This document shows, piece after piece, positions 6,967 to 14,920 of a stretch of DNA of 32,180 bases. The number at the start of each line of letters is the position of its first letter. Position 1 is the first letter of the stretch. A program made the position numbers and the translations under genes. The notes below the pieces were generated by a model. It was not told where the DNA came from, searched no databases, and saw only the letters and a list, made by a program, of their open reading frames with translations. The DNA is from Anaerolineae bacterium (GTDB lineage: Bacteria; Chloroflexota; Anaerolineae; Aggregatilineales; Phototrophicaceae), in NCBI GenBank assembly GCA_021296065.1, contig JAGWBD010000018.1, positions 1 to 32,180 on the forward strand, written 5' to 3'.

Positions 6967-8230
6967 AGGTCCAGCCCGGGTTCACCTTTTGCATCTCGGC
7001 CTCGTCGTCACGTCGCTGAAGACCGCAGGCCAGGTACTGTTCATGCAGACGCGCCAGCTGTGCGCGGTCCAGCGAAATGCCCAGGCCGGGCTCACCGGAT
7101 ACCGCAACAGCGCCTTCCTCAAAGTCGATGCGTCCGCCTTCAATCACTTCCTCGCATTGCCAGGGGTAATGCGTATCGCAGGCATAAGTCAGGTTGGGCA
7201 CAGCCGCGCCTAAATGCGCCATCGCCGCCAGCGAAATGCCGAGATGGCTGTTGGAGTGCATGGACAGACCGCGGCCGAAGGTCTGGCAGATGCGCGCCAG
7301 CGCCAGCGAATTTCGCAGACCGCCCCAGAGATGATGGTCGCTGAGGATGATGGACTCGGAGCCCAGGCGCAGGCTGCCGGGCAGGTCGGCGAAGGAGGTG
7401 GTGCACATGTTGGTTGCCAGGGGCAGGTCCAGCGCCCGCGCCACGCTTGCCATGTTTTCCTGTCCCCGGGTCGGGTCCTCAAAGTATTCGAGGATGTTCT
7501 CCATCTGTTTGCCGGCGCGGATGGCAGTTTCCACGCGCCAGATGGCATTTGGATCATGTCGCAAGGGCACTTCTGGCCCAAAGGCCTCGTAGAGAGCCTG
7601 CATCGCCGCCACTTCGGCGTCGGGTTCGAAGACGCCACCCTTGAGCTTGATGGATTTGAACCCGTATTCGGCGCACATGGCCTGGGCCTGGGCCACCACA
7701 GCGGCCGGATCGAGGGCGGCCGCCTGACGCGCCGCAGCCCAGCCCGCCGCCTGCGGATCGGTGGCGAAGCCGAGAGCGCCGCCGCCGCCTTCGTATTTGT
7801 AGAACAGGTAAGCGGCGAAGGGGACGCGATCGCGCACGCGGCCGCCCAGCAGGTCGCAAACCGGTCGACCGAGCGCTTTGCCCATCAGGTCAAGGCAGGC
7901 GACTTCCACAGCGCTGAGCGTGTGCATGAAGACGCGGTCGTCCCAGGGCGTGTCGCCCCGCTGTTCCTCTCCGATGCCCAGCTGCGAGCGCAGCGTGGAC
8001 TCCAGCGTGTTCAATTGAAAGGGGTCCCTGCCAACGAGGACGTCGCGCGCGGCGATCAGGGCCGCCTCACTCTCCACACTGCCCGGAATCTCTCCAAGGC
8101 CGTAGATGCCGTCGTCACTGACCAGTTCGACGATGAGACGTAGGGCGTAGGGTGCGTGCAGGCCGGCCGCATTCAGCAGCGGCGGGTCGCTGATGGCGAC
8201 GGGGGTAATGTGCATGTCGGCGATGTGCAT
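6947..8230 (-). CDS. Enolase-superfamily sugar acid dehydratase, glucarate dehydratase-like
   Basis: This 427-residue cytoplasmic enzyme would dehydrate a sugar acid such as D-glucarate via Mg-stabilised enediolate chemistry. The family markers appear in order: an N-terminal capping domain to about residue 130, the K-x-K base motif in SIKLKGGVFEPDAE, the metal-ligand strand RHDPNAIWR, EYFEDPT, then NMCTTSFADLP, DHHLWGGLRNSLALA and MHSNSHLGISLAAMAH, whose histidine matches the general base region of glucarate dehydratases. The ATG is 2 nt after the stop of the PBP-like gene, with GGAGG inside the end of that gene, so the two are co-transcribed. Glucarate versus a related acid cannot be decided. 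The other catabolic genes are not adjacent. Confidence 0.86.
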   Translation of the reverse strand: MHIADMHITPVAISDPPLLNAAGLHAPYALRLIVELVSDDGIYGLGEIPGSVESEAALIAARDVLVGRDPFQLNTLESTLRSQLGIGEEQRGDTPWDDRVFMHTLSAVEVACLDLMGKALGRPVCDLLGGRVRDRVPFAAYLFYKYEGGGGALGFATDPQAAGWAAARQAAALDPAAVVAQAQAMCAEYGFKSIKLKGGVFEPDAEVAAMQALYEAFGPEVPLRHDPNAIWRVETAIRAGKQMENILEYFEDPTRGQENMASVARALDLPLATNMCTTSFADLPGSLRLGSESIILSDHHLWGGLRNSLALARICQTFGRGLSMHSNSHLGISLAAMAHLGAAVPNLTYACDTHYPWQCEEVIEGGRIDFEEGAVAVSGEPGLGISLDRAQLARLHEQYLACGLQRRDDEAEMQKVNPGWTFRSTLW

Positions 8231-8232
8231 GG

Positions 8233-11184
8233 CTAACCCTCCAAAGCTGATGCGTCCTGAGCGCGGCCAGGGACAACCCTGAGGACCATTTCGTCACTGG
8301 CCTGATTGCCCACTTCATCGTAGGCTACGGCGCGAAACACGTCCATGCCGACTCCCTCTATCTTCCAGTCGAAACCCCAGGGCCAGACGCGGTCGATACC
8401 CAGCAGATGGCCATTGCGGTAAAACTCCACCCGTTCAACTGCAAGATTGTCCTGCACCCCGGCATTCAGGTGGATTTCGCGCAGGGCAGGCCACAGGAGT
8501 TCAAGGTTACCCGGTTCCAGTTCCAGAGATGGCGCCTGGTTGTCCACGGTGACCTGACGTTGCTCCGCTTCACGACTGCCATCGGAACGCACGACGGTCA
8601 GACGCAAACTGTGCAGGCCGCTGAGGCCTTCTGTATCCCAGGTGCCGAGCAATCCGGAGGCGAATGGTGCATTGCGTCCGGCGCCGATGGACTGCCAGCG
8701 CTGTGGATTCAGGCCCTCGCCCTGTTCCAGCAAATAGTAATTCAGGCCCTGAGGGTCGATATTCCCATGGATTTCAACCAGGCCACCTACCCAGGCGAAG
8801 GGCAGGGGCCGCGAGAGACTGGCGACAACCTGGCCAGGTTCATCCAGCAAGTCCGGCGGCAGGGGCTGGTCGTTGGCCAGCCACCAGGCAAGGGCCTCCG
8901 GCGGAGGAACAAACCAGGCCCGCTGGCCCAGAAGCTCCGGCGCCGTGTTTACGGTGGCCAGACGGTTGTTGGCGCTGTTGATGGCGAAAAGCTGCCAGTG
9001 GTTGTCCATTTGCTGCGGTTCCAGGCCCGCGATGAAGTGTTCGCGGCGTGTCGGGCAGATGCCGTTGGGCAGCAAACCGGAACGCTCGCATACCTCCAGT
9101 TCGATGATGTTGTCCGGCGGTGGCCAGACTTCCGCCGACTGTCCTTCGTGCAGCAGGAGCATCATTGCATGCCAGAAATGGGCCGCCGGTCCACCAACGG
9201 GCGCGTCCGCGCTCATGGGGCCATCTTCGCCACGCCCCATTTGAACGCCGACCAGGTGACCCGGGCTGTAACCCAGGGTCCATGCAACCTGACGCTGTCC
9301 GCTCATGCCGCTGACGACGGCGGCTGGCCGTCCCACGTCCAGCAGGCGCACGTCCGCTTCTCCCAGCACGCGAACCCGCGCCGCCTGGTCAGCCAGCACG
9401 TCATTGACCAGGAACCCCAGTTCAGCGGCGAAACGCGACGTACAGTCCGGCGCTTCGCTGCAGGCAAGGTCGGCTGAACGTTGTGCCTGCCACAGCACCC
9501 TTCCTCCGGAGTCTTCAATAGCCAGCACACTCAGGGGAGCAGGTCCCTGCGGGCCGGCGGACTGCCCCGGCAGGAGTCCACGCTGTTCGCCCTGGGTGGC
9601 AAACAGGGCGTAGCTGTTGGCTGCATCCAGCAGAGAGACCGCCCCGCCCCGCTCCAGCAGGGAAAGGTTTGCACCGGTCACCGCATCGAGGCCAGTCAAA
9701 CCAAGGCTGCTGGCGCGCGCCAGCACATTGTCGAGGCGCAATTCACTGGCCAGCTGTATCGACGGCGGCAGCAGGCCGGCACTCATGGCGTCGCGCAACG
9801 GCAGCGGGCCGCGGAACAGGCCGTCATTGTTTGTCGGAGCGTACAACAGGCCTTCAATGTCGCCGGGGATTTCCAGCGGGACGTCCAGCAACATGTCGGC
9901 GGCGGTCCTTCCCGTGCGGAAGGCCTCAAAGTAGACGTAGGGCTGCAACAGGGGGCCCGGCGGATGGCGCCGGTCGGCCGCCTTTCCCAGCATGGCGAGC
10001 AACTCGCCATTGCGCAGGTCAAGAATGACAAGTGCGGCCTCTGTTGGTGGCGCCTCCATGCCTGTTGCGAGCGGTAACAGGTCTCCATTTTGACATTCGC
10101 TGGTTGCGACCGTCGGTGCCAGCCGGCCAAGATGCATTTGCAGCAGGCAGGAAGCCCTTTCCTGAAGTGCAAGATCCAGTGTCGTCAGGATGCGCAGGCC
10201 GCCCTGGGCCAGCATGCGCTCACCATCCATGCCCAGGGAATCGAGGATGACGCGCGCCTGTTGCAAGGCCAGGTCGCTGAATTCCGGCGCCGTGCGCGAC
10301 GACATGTCCCTCCGGGCCAGAACGGGTGTCTCCCGCCCGAGAGCGGCGGTGGCTTCACGCGCGTCAATATGACCGGCCCGCAGGAGATCGTAAAGAAGCT
10401 CGTCCTGACGACGGCGCGCTGCGGCCAATGCCTGCAAGGGATTCAATTCCGGCTCGGGCGGGATGGCGGCGAGCAGGGCGACTTCGTCCAGCGCGAGCTG
10501 TGTGGCCGGTTTGCCGAGGTAGAGTCGGGCGGCCGCTTCGATGCCCCAGGCATCGTTGCCATAGTGGTTGGTGTTGAGGTGCCATTCCAACAGGTCCTCG
10601 CGCGAATGCAATCGCTCCAGTTCGGCGGCGATCACGAGTTCGCGGTCGCTTGTCAGGGCGCCGGGTGGCGCCACCGGCGCAGAATACAAGGTGCGCGCCA
10701 GCCGTACGGCCAGAGTTTCATTGCGAATCGTTTCGCCAAGGGTATCTTGCCAGAGCTGAACGCCAAGAGTCACAGGCGAGGTGGCCGGGCGATCAAGAAA
10801 GGCCGGGTCTTCACTGAGCAGCGTCGCAGCGATCAGGCTCTCTGGCAGTTCTTCCAGGGTACGCCAGCTTCGCACACTGCCGGCAAGACCACCGGCGCTG
10901 AGCAAAACTGTTTGCCCGTTCCGGTCGTAGAGGTGCGAGGGGCCTTCATGAGTCACAGCCTGGCCGCTGGCCGGCAGCGGCGGCAAGGCAGTCAAGGCCT
11001 CACTGTACATCCACCAGGCGCCGGCCGCCGGAAGCAGCACGAGAAGCGCGAGAAACAGCAACAGGACACCCAGCCCCAGCCCGAGGCGCAATTGACGCTC
11101 GCTGTGCCGGGCGCGCCTTCGTCGCCGCCTGTGCAGTAGCCGGATCGCCGCTGTCAGCGTTCGCCCCTCTTCCTGAAACCGCAC
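8233..11184 (-). CDS. Class A penicillin-binding-protein-like, transpeptidase motifs replaced
   Basis: This single-pass membrane protein of 983 residues has a basic N-terminus and a TM segment near residues 34-58. A GT51 transglycosylase-like domain follows: E125-D-P-A-F aligns with EDxxF, and a well-kept stretch reads EDLLEWHLNTNHYGNDAWGI. Next comes a transpeptidase-like domain and a C-terminal region with SGLLPNGICP and two Ig-like modules. The usual SxxK is P411-L-L-Q414 in the context PPGPLLQPYVYFEAF. The SxN site reads GLL at 470-472 after LPLRDAMSA. KTG is M627-S-G629 before QRQVAWTLGYSPGHLVGV. So no acyl-serine enzyme is expected, and GT51 motif 2 is also poor (TLGVQL). The start is probably GTG 11184, five nt after a TATACT. 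It shares a transcript with the dehydratase. Confidence 0.85.
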   Translation of the reverse strand: MRFQEEGRTLTAAIRLLHRRRRRRARHSERQLRLGLGLGVLLLFLALLVLLPAAGAWWMYSEALTALPPLPASGQAVTHEGPSHLYDRNGQTVLLSAGGLAGSVRSWRTLEELPESLIAATLLSEDPAFLDRPATSPVTLGVQLWQDTLGETIRNETLAVRLARTLYSAPVAPPGALTSDRELVIAAELERLHSREDLLEWHLNTNHYGNDAWGIEAAARLYLGKPATQLALDEVALLAAIPPEPELNPLQALAAARRRQDELLYDLLRAGHIDAREATAALGRETPVLARRDMSSRTAPEFSDLALQQARVILDSLGMDGERMLAQGGLRILTTLDLALQERASCLLQMHLGRLAPTVATSECQNGDLLPLATGMEAPPTEAALVILDLRNGELLAMLGKAADRRHPPGPLLQPYVYFEAFRTGRTAADMLLDVPLEIPGDIEGLLYAPTNNDGLFRGPLPLRDAMSAGLLPPSIQLASELRLDNVLARASSLGLTGLDAVTGANLSLLERGGAVSLLDAANSYALFATQGEQRGLLPGQSAGPQGPAPLSVLAIEDSGGRVLWQAQRSADLACSEAPDCTSRFAAELGFLVNDVLADQAARVRVLGEADVRLLDVGRPAAVVSGMSGQRQVAWTLGYSPGHLVGVQMGRGEDGPMSADAPVGGPAAHFWHAMMLLLHEGQSAEVWPPPDNIIELEVCERSGLLPNGICPTRREHFIAGLEPQQMDNHWQLFAINSANNRLATVNTAPELLGQRAWFVPPPEALAWWLANDQPLPPDLLDEPGQVVASLSRPLPFAWVGGLVEIHGNIDPQGLNYYLLEQGEGLNPQRWQSIGAGRNAPFASGLLGTWDTEGLSGLHSLRLTVVRSDGSREAEQRQVTVDNQAPSLELEPGNLELLWPALREIHLNAGVQDNLAVERVEFYRNGHLLGIDRVWPWGFDWKIEGVGMDVFRAVAYDEVGNQASDEMVLRVVPGRAQDASALEG

Positions 11185-11189
11185 GGGCC

Positions 11190-11195
11190 AGTATA
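11190..11195 (-). promoter_or_regulatory. -10 element of the PBP-like gene, nearly leaderless
   Basis: TATACT on the minus strand ends 5 nt before the GTG at 11184, so the predicted transcription start falls on or next to the start codon. The -35 region is weak. A downstream CTG after GGAAGAGG is the alternative start. Confidence 0.45.
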
Positions 11196-11252
11196 GCAAA
11201 TGCCACTCCTGTGACGGGGCAGTCTGACATTCCTGGTGCCAGCCCAGGCTGT

Positions 11253-11258
11253 TATACT
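11253..11258 (+). promoter_or_regulatory. -10 element of selC
   Basis: TATACT lies 8 nt before the first base of the mature tRNA-Sec. A weak -35 (TTCCTG, 11230-11235) is 17 bp upstream. It diverges from the PBP promoter, whose -10 is the same hexamer 58 bp away. Confidence 0.55.
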
Positions 11259-11266
11259 GGCCGCAG

Positions 11267-11362
11267 GGGGATGGATGTGTCCCGGTGGATGCCCCGGTCT
11301 TCAAAACCGGTGGCGGGTTGCGCAGAGCAGGCCGCGGTGGGTTCGACTCCCATCCATTCCCG
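11267..11362 (+). tRNA. selC: tRNA-Sec (anticodon TCA)
   Basis: This is a 96-nt selenocysteine tRNA that reads UGA. Every special feature of bacterial tRNA-Sec is present. It has an 8-bp acceptor stem (GGGGATGG 11267-11274 with CCATTCCC 11354-11361, discriminator G11362). The D stem is 6 bp with a 4-nt loop (11277-11292). The anticodon stem is 5 bp, with loop CTTCAAA and anticodon TCA at 11301-11303. The extra arm is long (11311-11336), pairing GCGG with CCGC and TTGC with GCAG around a GCAGA loop. The T stem is 5 bp around TTCGACT. CCA is not encoded. selA, selB and selD are not in the window, nor any obvious selenoprotein. The ribokinase follows 28 bp downstream. Confidence 0.95.
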
Positions 11363-11390
11363 ACCCGACGGTTGATAGAAGGAGCGTCCC

Positions 11391-12290
11391 GTGAGCGCGA
11401 CAATCGTCGTCGTGGGCAGCTTCAACCTGGACATGATCACCACCATGGAGCGTCTGCCCCAACCGGGCGAGACGGTACAGGGCAGGCGTTTCAGCACCGG
11501 GCCCGGCGGCAAGGGCTCCAACCAGGCGGTGGCAGCGGCCCGCCTTGGCGCGGAAGTCAGCTTTGTGGGTCGCATCGGCCACGACCCCTGGGGCGACGTC
11601 GCCCTCGCCTGCTGGCAGGAAGAGGGGATCAACACCGACCACGTGGGCCGCGATGCCGAACTGGCCACGGGTGTCGCGCCAATCTGGGTGGATGACGAGG
11701 GTGAAAATGCCATTGTGTGCGCCCTGGGTGCCAATCTGGCGCTGACACGCGAGCACGTCGACGCGGCGGCCGATCGCATCGCCGCCGCCGACATACTCGT
11801 GCTGCAACTGGAAGTGCCGCTTGATACCGTGGCCCATGCACTGAAACTTGCGCAGAAGCTGGACGTTCCCTGCATCCTGAATCCGGCGCCGGCCCAGTCA
11901 TTGACGCCGGAAATGCTCGCGCTCGCCAGTTGGCTCACGCCCAACGAGACCGAACTCGCCACGCTTTATGGCGAGACGCCGGAGGATCTGGGGCCGCTCG
12001 TCACGCACGAGGGTCAGACGCTCATCCAGACGATGGGAGCGGCCGGGGCGCGCTGGGCAACGCAATCGGGGACCGGTCAGGTACCCGCTTTTGAGGTCGA
12101 CGTGCTGGACACGACCGGCGCCGGCGATGCCTTTAACGGCGGCCTTGCAGTGGCGCTGGCGGAAGGGCGCGAACTGGAAGATGCGTTGCGACTTGCCAAC
12201 GCCGTGGCAGCGCTTTCTGTCACGCGACCCGGCACGGCGCCGGCCATGCCAGGGCGCGCCGAGGTCGAAGCCCTGTTGGCCAGCGGCTGA
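11391..12290 (+). CDS. rbsK: Ribokinase (PfkB family)
   Basis: This cytoplasmic kinase phosphorylates D-ribose at O5 with ATP, feeding the pentose phosphate pathway. The 299-residue length is usual for the family. The N-terminal VVVGSFNLDMI matches the ribose-binding start of RbsK. The first PfkB signature lies at GPGGKGSNQAVAAARLGAEV (about residues 39-58), and the second, LDTTGAGDAFNGGLA near residue 240, carries the catalytic aspartate and the anion hole. NPAPA and WLTPNETE are also typical. The start is GTG 11391 with AAGGAG at ideal distance. It follows selC by 28 bp without an obvious separate promoter, so it may be read through from the selC promoter. No ribose transporter is adjacent. 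Confidence 0.9.
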   Translation: MSATIVVVGSFNLDMITTMERLPQPGETVQGRRFSTGPGGKGSNQAVAAARLGAEVSFVGRIGHDPWGDVALACWQEEGINTDHVGRDAELATGVAPIWVDDEGENAIVCALGANLALTREHVDAAADRIAAADILVLQLEVPLDTVAHALKLAQKLDVPCILNPAPAQSLTPEMLALASWLTPNETELATLYGETPEDLGPLVTHEGQTLIQTMGAAGARWATQSGTGQVPAFEVDVLDTTGAGDAFNGGLAVALAEGRELEDALRLANAVAALSVTRPGTAPAMPGRAEVEALLASG

Positions 12291-12293
12291 AAT

Positions 12294-12869
12294 TCATCCC
12301 TGCAGCGCGAACAGCAATAGCGGGACCAGCACGCCAACCAGCGCGCCGCCCAGCAACTGCGCCAGATTGTGACGTCCCAACCGCAGACGGGCCGCAGCCA
12401 CCAGCAACCACAGCGGCGACAGCGCCAATGCCCAAACCGGACCGAAGAAGGCCCAGGCGGCCACCAGCACGCCGGTCATGCTCATCATGTGCATACTGAC
12501 TTGCCAGGCCAGGGTGATAAGCGCAATGGCTGCGATCAGCGCCAGGCTGCAAAGCGCAAGAAAAGGCATCGCGCCCGGCGCTCCCGTGCTGCGCAACAAC
12601 CACCAGGCGATGGTCGTGCAGGCGATGGAGACGAGAAAGGGTCGGCGCCGCTGTTCGCGCAGCGGCATGTCCAGCGAAGTGATGTGACCGCGTCGCACCA
12701 TCGCGACGACGTAGAGCATGGGCAAGAGACTGACAAACAGAATGTAAATGCCGGCACTGACCAGGCCCTGGGACAGGGAGCCGGCATCGCGCAGCGAAAC
12801 CGGCAGGGCCATCAACGCCCAGACCGGCGGCGGACTCAGCAAGGCGGAGACGAGGCGCGGCCAGTTCAC
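12294..12869 (-). CDS. PAP2-like integral membrane protein
   Basis: The 191-residue product has about six hydrophobic helices. It resembles lipid phosphatases of the PAP2 superfamily: LREQRRRPF stands where the KX6RP motif is expected, VSMHMMSMTG where PSGH is expected, and ARLRLGRHNLAQLLGG where SRX5HX3D is expected. The final aspartate is replaced by glutamine (HNLAQ), so activity is uncertain, although the two histidines and the arginines remain. It would act on lipid phosphates at the membrane, perhaps on the carrier used in glycan assembly. Its ATG overlaps the stop of the upstream glycosyltransferase as ATGA, so the two are translated together. The convergent ribokinase ends 3 bp away. 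Confidence 0.7.
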   Translation of the reverse strand: MNWPRLVSALLSPPPVWALMALPVSLRDAGSLSQGLVSAGIYILFVSLLPMLYVVAMVRRGHITSLDMPLREQRRRPFLVSIACTTIAWWLLRSTGAPGAMPFLALCSLALIAAIALITLAWQVSMHMMSMTGVLVAAWAFFGPVWALALSPLWLLVAAARLRLGRHNLAQLLGGALVGVLVPLLLFALQG

Positions 12870-14068
12870 TGCGGCCCGGCAGGGGATGCGAGCGACTGAT
12901 AAAGTCTTGCATAGCGTTCCGCGACCTGTCGCCAGCTGTAGCGCGACTTAACCCGTCGCCGTCCGGCCAGCGCCAAACGCTCTCTCAGTCCGGCGTCCGC
13001 CAGCAGTGTGCGGACCGCGGCGGGGAAGTCGTCGCGCGCAGCCAGCCAGGCATGCCGGCTATGTTCAATGGCGATGCCGTCGGCGCCAAGGGGCGTCGTC
13101 AGCAAGGGGCAACCTGACGCCAGCGCTTCCAGCACCTTGTTTTTGATGCCGGCGCCCATCCGCAAGGGGCTGACGTAAAGGGTCGCGCGAGTCAGCCAGG
13201 GACGCAGGTCCGGCACGCGGCCGGTGACCAGCACCTGGTCGTCGGCCAACGCGCGCAACGCATCCGGCGGCGCATTGCCCACCAGCCACAGCTGCAGGTC
13301 CGGGCGCTCCCTGCGCAGGCGGGGAAACAGGTCGCGGGCCAGCCAAAGTGCGGCCTCTGCATTGGGTTCGTAGCTGAAGTTGCCGGTGAAAAGCAGGCTC
13401 GCGGAATCGCGCTGATCGATTGAGGGCCGGAAATGGTCGGCATCGACGCCATTGGGAATCACGTCCCAGTCCAGCGCAGGGTTGATGGCCTGTAGTTCGG
13501 CGCGGTCCTGGTCGGTGACGACCACGCGACGCCCGAAGGGCGTGTACATCCAGGACTCGAAACGCCGGGCCAAAAAGCGGCGCAGTCGGAGCGCAGGTGC
13601 CAGTCCGCCTTCGAATTCCAGCGCGCGCAGCAGGTAAAGGCTGTAGGACTCGTAGGGCGTGATCAGGGCAGGTAGGGCGCCGACCGCGTGGCGATACTCG
13701 CTGACCTGAATGCCGCCGAAGAAATGCGCACAATCGTAGGTATTTTCGGCAACCTGCTGCGCAATGTCGCGCCACATTTCTGGCGAGGAGGCAGTTGCAG
13801 CCTGGCGTGGAAATCGCGAGCCCGGCAGCAGCAGGCGACGCAGCAACGTGGCTGGCGAACGGGCCGGCTCGTCCAGCAACCTGACCGTGGCGAAATGGTC
13901 GCGGTAGTTGTTTACGTCGCCGCGGTCTTCGGGATTGTCGGTGAAGGCCAGCAGGTCAATGACGTGCTCGCGTCGGGCAAGTTCACGCGCCAGGTGCCAG
14001 ACGATAAGCCGGTCGCCGAGGTGCAGCGGCCAGGGCGGGCAACGCGAAATTAGCAGTACGTGAGGCAT
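12866..14068 (-). CDS. Glycosyltransferase family 4, resembles exosortase-associated sugar transferases
   Basis: This GT-B glycosyltransferase has about 400 residues. The beginning, HVLLISRCPPWPLHLGDRLI then WHLARELARREHVIDLLAF, resembles the group of sugar transferases linked to PEP-CTERM/EpsH-type loci. DWDVIPNGVDADHF opens the donor domain, LLFTGNFSYEPNAEAALWL follows, and SPLRMGAGIKNKVLEALASG carries the donor-binding K and E residues. I prefer ATG 14068 to ATG 14077, because the latter overlaps a -10 hexamer TATCAT at 14081-14076, which would make 14068 the start of a leaderless message. It is followed by the overlapping PAP2-like gene. Acceptor and sugar are unknown, and no exosortase is in the window. 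Confidence 0.84.
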   Translation of the reverse strand: MPHVLLISRCPPWPLHLGDRLIVWHLARELARREHVIDLLAFTDNPEDRGDVNNYRDHFATVRLLDEPARSPATLLRRLLLPGSRFPRQAATASSPEMWRDIAQQVAENTYDCAHFFGGIQVSEYRHAVGALPALITPYESYSLYLLRALEFEGGLAPALRLRRFLARRFESWMYTPFGRRVVVTDQDRAELQAINPALDWDVIPNGVDADHFRPSIDQRDSASLLFTGNFSYEPNAEAALWLARDLFPRLRRERPDLQLWLVGNAPPDALRALADDQVLVTGRVPDLRPWLTRATLYVSPLRMGAGIKNKVLEALASGCPLLTTPLGADGIAIEHSRHAWLAARDDFPAAVRTLLADAGLRERLALAGRRRVKSRYSWRQVAERYARLYQSLASPAGPQ

Positions 14069-14075
14069 CGTCGCC

Positions 14076-14081
14076 ATGATA
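14076..14081 (-). promoter_or_regulatory. -10 element of the GT4/PAP2-like pair, leaderless layout
   Basis: TATCAT on the minus strand ends 7 nt before ATG 14068, the usual distance to the transcription start. The -35 region is not recognisable. Confidence 0.4.
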
Positions 14082-14091
14082 GCACAGGGTC

Positions 14092-14120
14092 TGTACAGGC
14101 CTGCGGGCCAACGCTATCAT
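14092..14120 (+). promoter_or_regulatory. Promoter of the YceI-family gene
   Basis: TGTACA (14092-14097) and TATCAT (14115-14120) are spaced by 17 bp. Transcription would start near 14127, followed by a strong ribosome site GGAGAGGAG (14132-14140) and ATG 14147. It is divergent from the glycosyltransferase promoter. Confidence 0.5.
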
Positions 14121-14146
14121 GCACTTCATCCGGAGAGGAGCAGAAC

Positions 14147-14920
14147 ATGCGCGGACTGCTGAAGATCATCCTTGCCCTGGCGATCATTGCCGGTTTTGCC
14201 CTGGTCGCGCTCGCGGCTGTGATTGTCGTGCGGGAAGGGCCGGAGGGTCTCGGTGGCGCTGTCAACGCCTTCATTGCCTTCATCCAGGGCGATCAGGAGC
14301 ACGCCAGCGGGCCGATCACGGCGCCGGGCCTGGCGGAAGAAGCCGGGGCCAGGGTCTTTCGCATCGTACAGGATGAGTCGGAGGTCCGTTTCCTCATCGA
14401 CGAGGTGTTGCGCGGAGCCGACTTCACGGTTGTCGGCGCGACGGACCAGTTCGCCGGCGACCTGCGCGTCGACACCAGTAATCCGGCGGCCTCGGAAATC
14501 GGCCTGATTCGCATCAATGCGCGCACCCTCGCCACGGACAATGGCAACCGAAATCGGGCTTTACGCACCTTCATCCTGAAGTCGGCCGAAGACGAATTCG
14601 AATACGCCGAGTTTGAAACGACGGAACTGACGGGCATGCCGGAAAGCGTCGCCATCGGCGAGCCCTTCGACGTTCAGATCCTGGGTGAATTGCGCATCGC
14701 CGGCGCGACGCAGGACCTGACTTTTGACGCCAGCATCACGCTGGAGAGCGAGGAGCGGCTAAGCGGATCCGCGCGCAGCGCCCTGAGCCATGCCAACCTC
14801 GGCCTGACCATCCCGTCCGTGCCCTTTGTTTCGGACGTGGCCGAGGAGGTCAGGCTTGAGATTGACTTCGTGGCGCTGGCCGTCATGGATGACGGAGATC
14901 AGGCCTCGCCTTCGGGCTGA
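14147..14920 (+). CDS. Membrane-anchored YceI-family lipid-binding protein
   Basis: The 257-residue product has an N-terminal membrane anchor (LLKIILALAIIAGFALVALA, about residues 4-24), a linker to about residue 67, and then a YceI-type lipocalin-like beta barrel. The barrel shows the usual order FRIVQDESEVRFLIDEVL, GDLRVDTSNPAASEIGLIRI, the conserved segment RNRALRTFILKSAEDEFEYAEFE split over two strands, and LGELRIAGATQDLTFDASI. YceI proteins bind polyisoprenoids or other amphiphiles outside the membrane. The ribosome site GGAGAGGAG fixes the start. The last 22 bp overlap the 3' end of the convergent ferritin gene. Ligand is unknown. Confidence 0.85.
   Translation: MRGLLKIILALAIIAGFALVALAAVIVVREGPEGLGGAVNAFIAFIQGDQEHASGPITAPGLAEEAGARVFRIVQDESEVRFLIDEVLRGADFTVVGATDQFAGDLRVDTSNPAASEIGLIRINARTLATDNGNRNRALRTFILKSAEDEFEYAEFETTELTGMPESVAIGEPFDVQILGELRIAGATQDLTFDASITLESEERLSGSARSALSHANLGLTIPSVPFVSDVAEEVRLEIDFVALAVMDDGDQASPSG

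Noticed and set aside
11185-11403. N-terminal extension of the PBP-like frame up to 11403
   Set aside because: It crosses selC and both promoters and has no PBP similarity; coding starts at or after 11184.
12369-12899. Long plus-strand ORF opposite the PAP2-like gene
   Set aside because: Gln/Arg/Gly-rich low-complexity translation typical of antisense to hydrophobic helices; the minus frame has clear TM segments and PAP2 motifs.
14091-14098. CTGTACAG palindrome as an operator
   Set aside because: Eight bases only, and it is explained as the -35 (TGTACA) of the YceI promoter.
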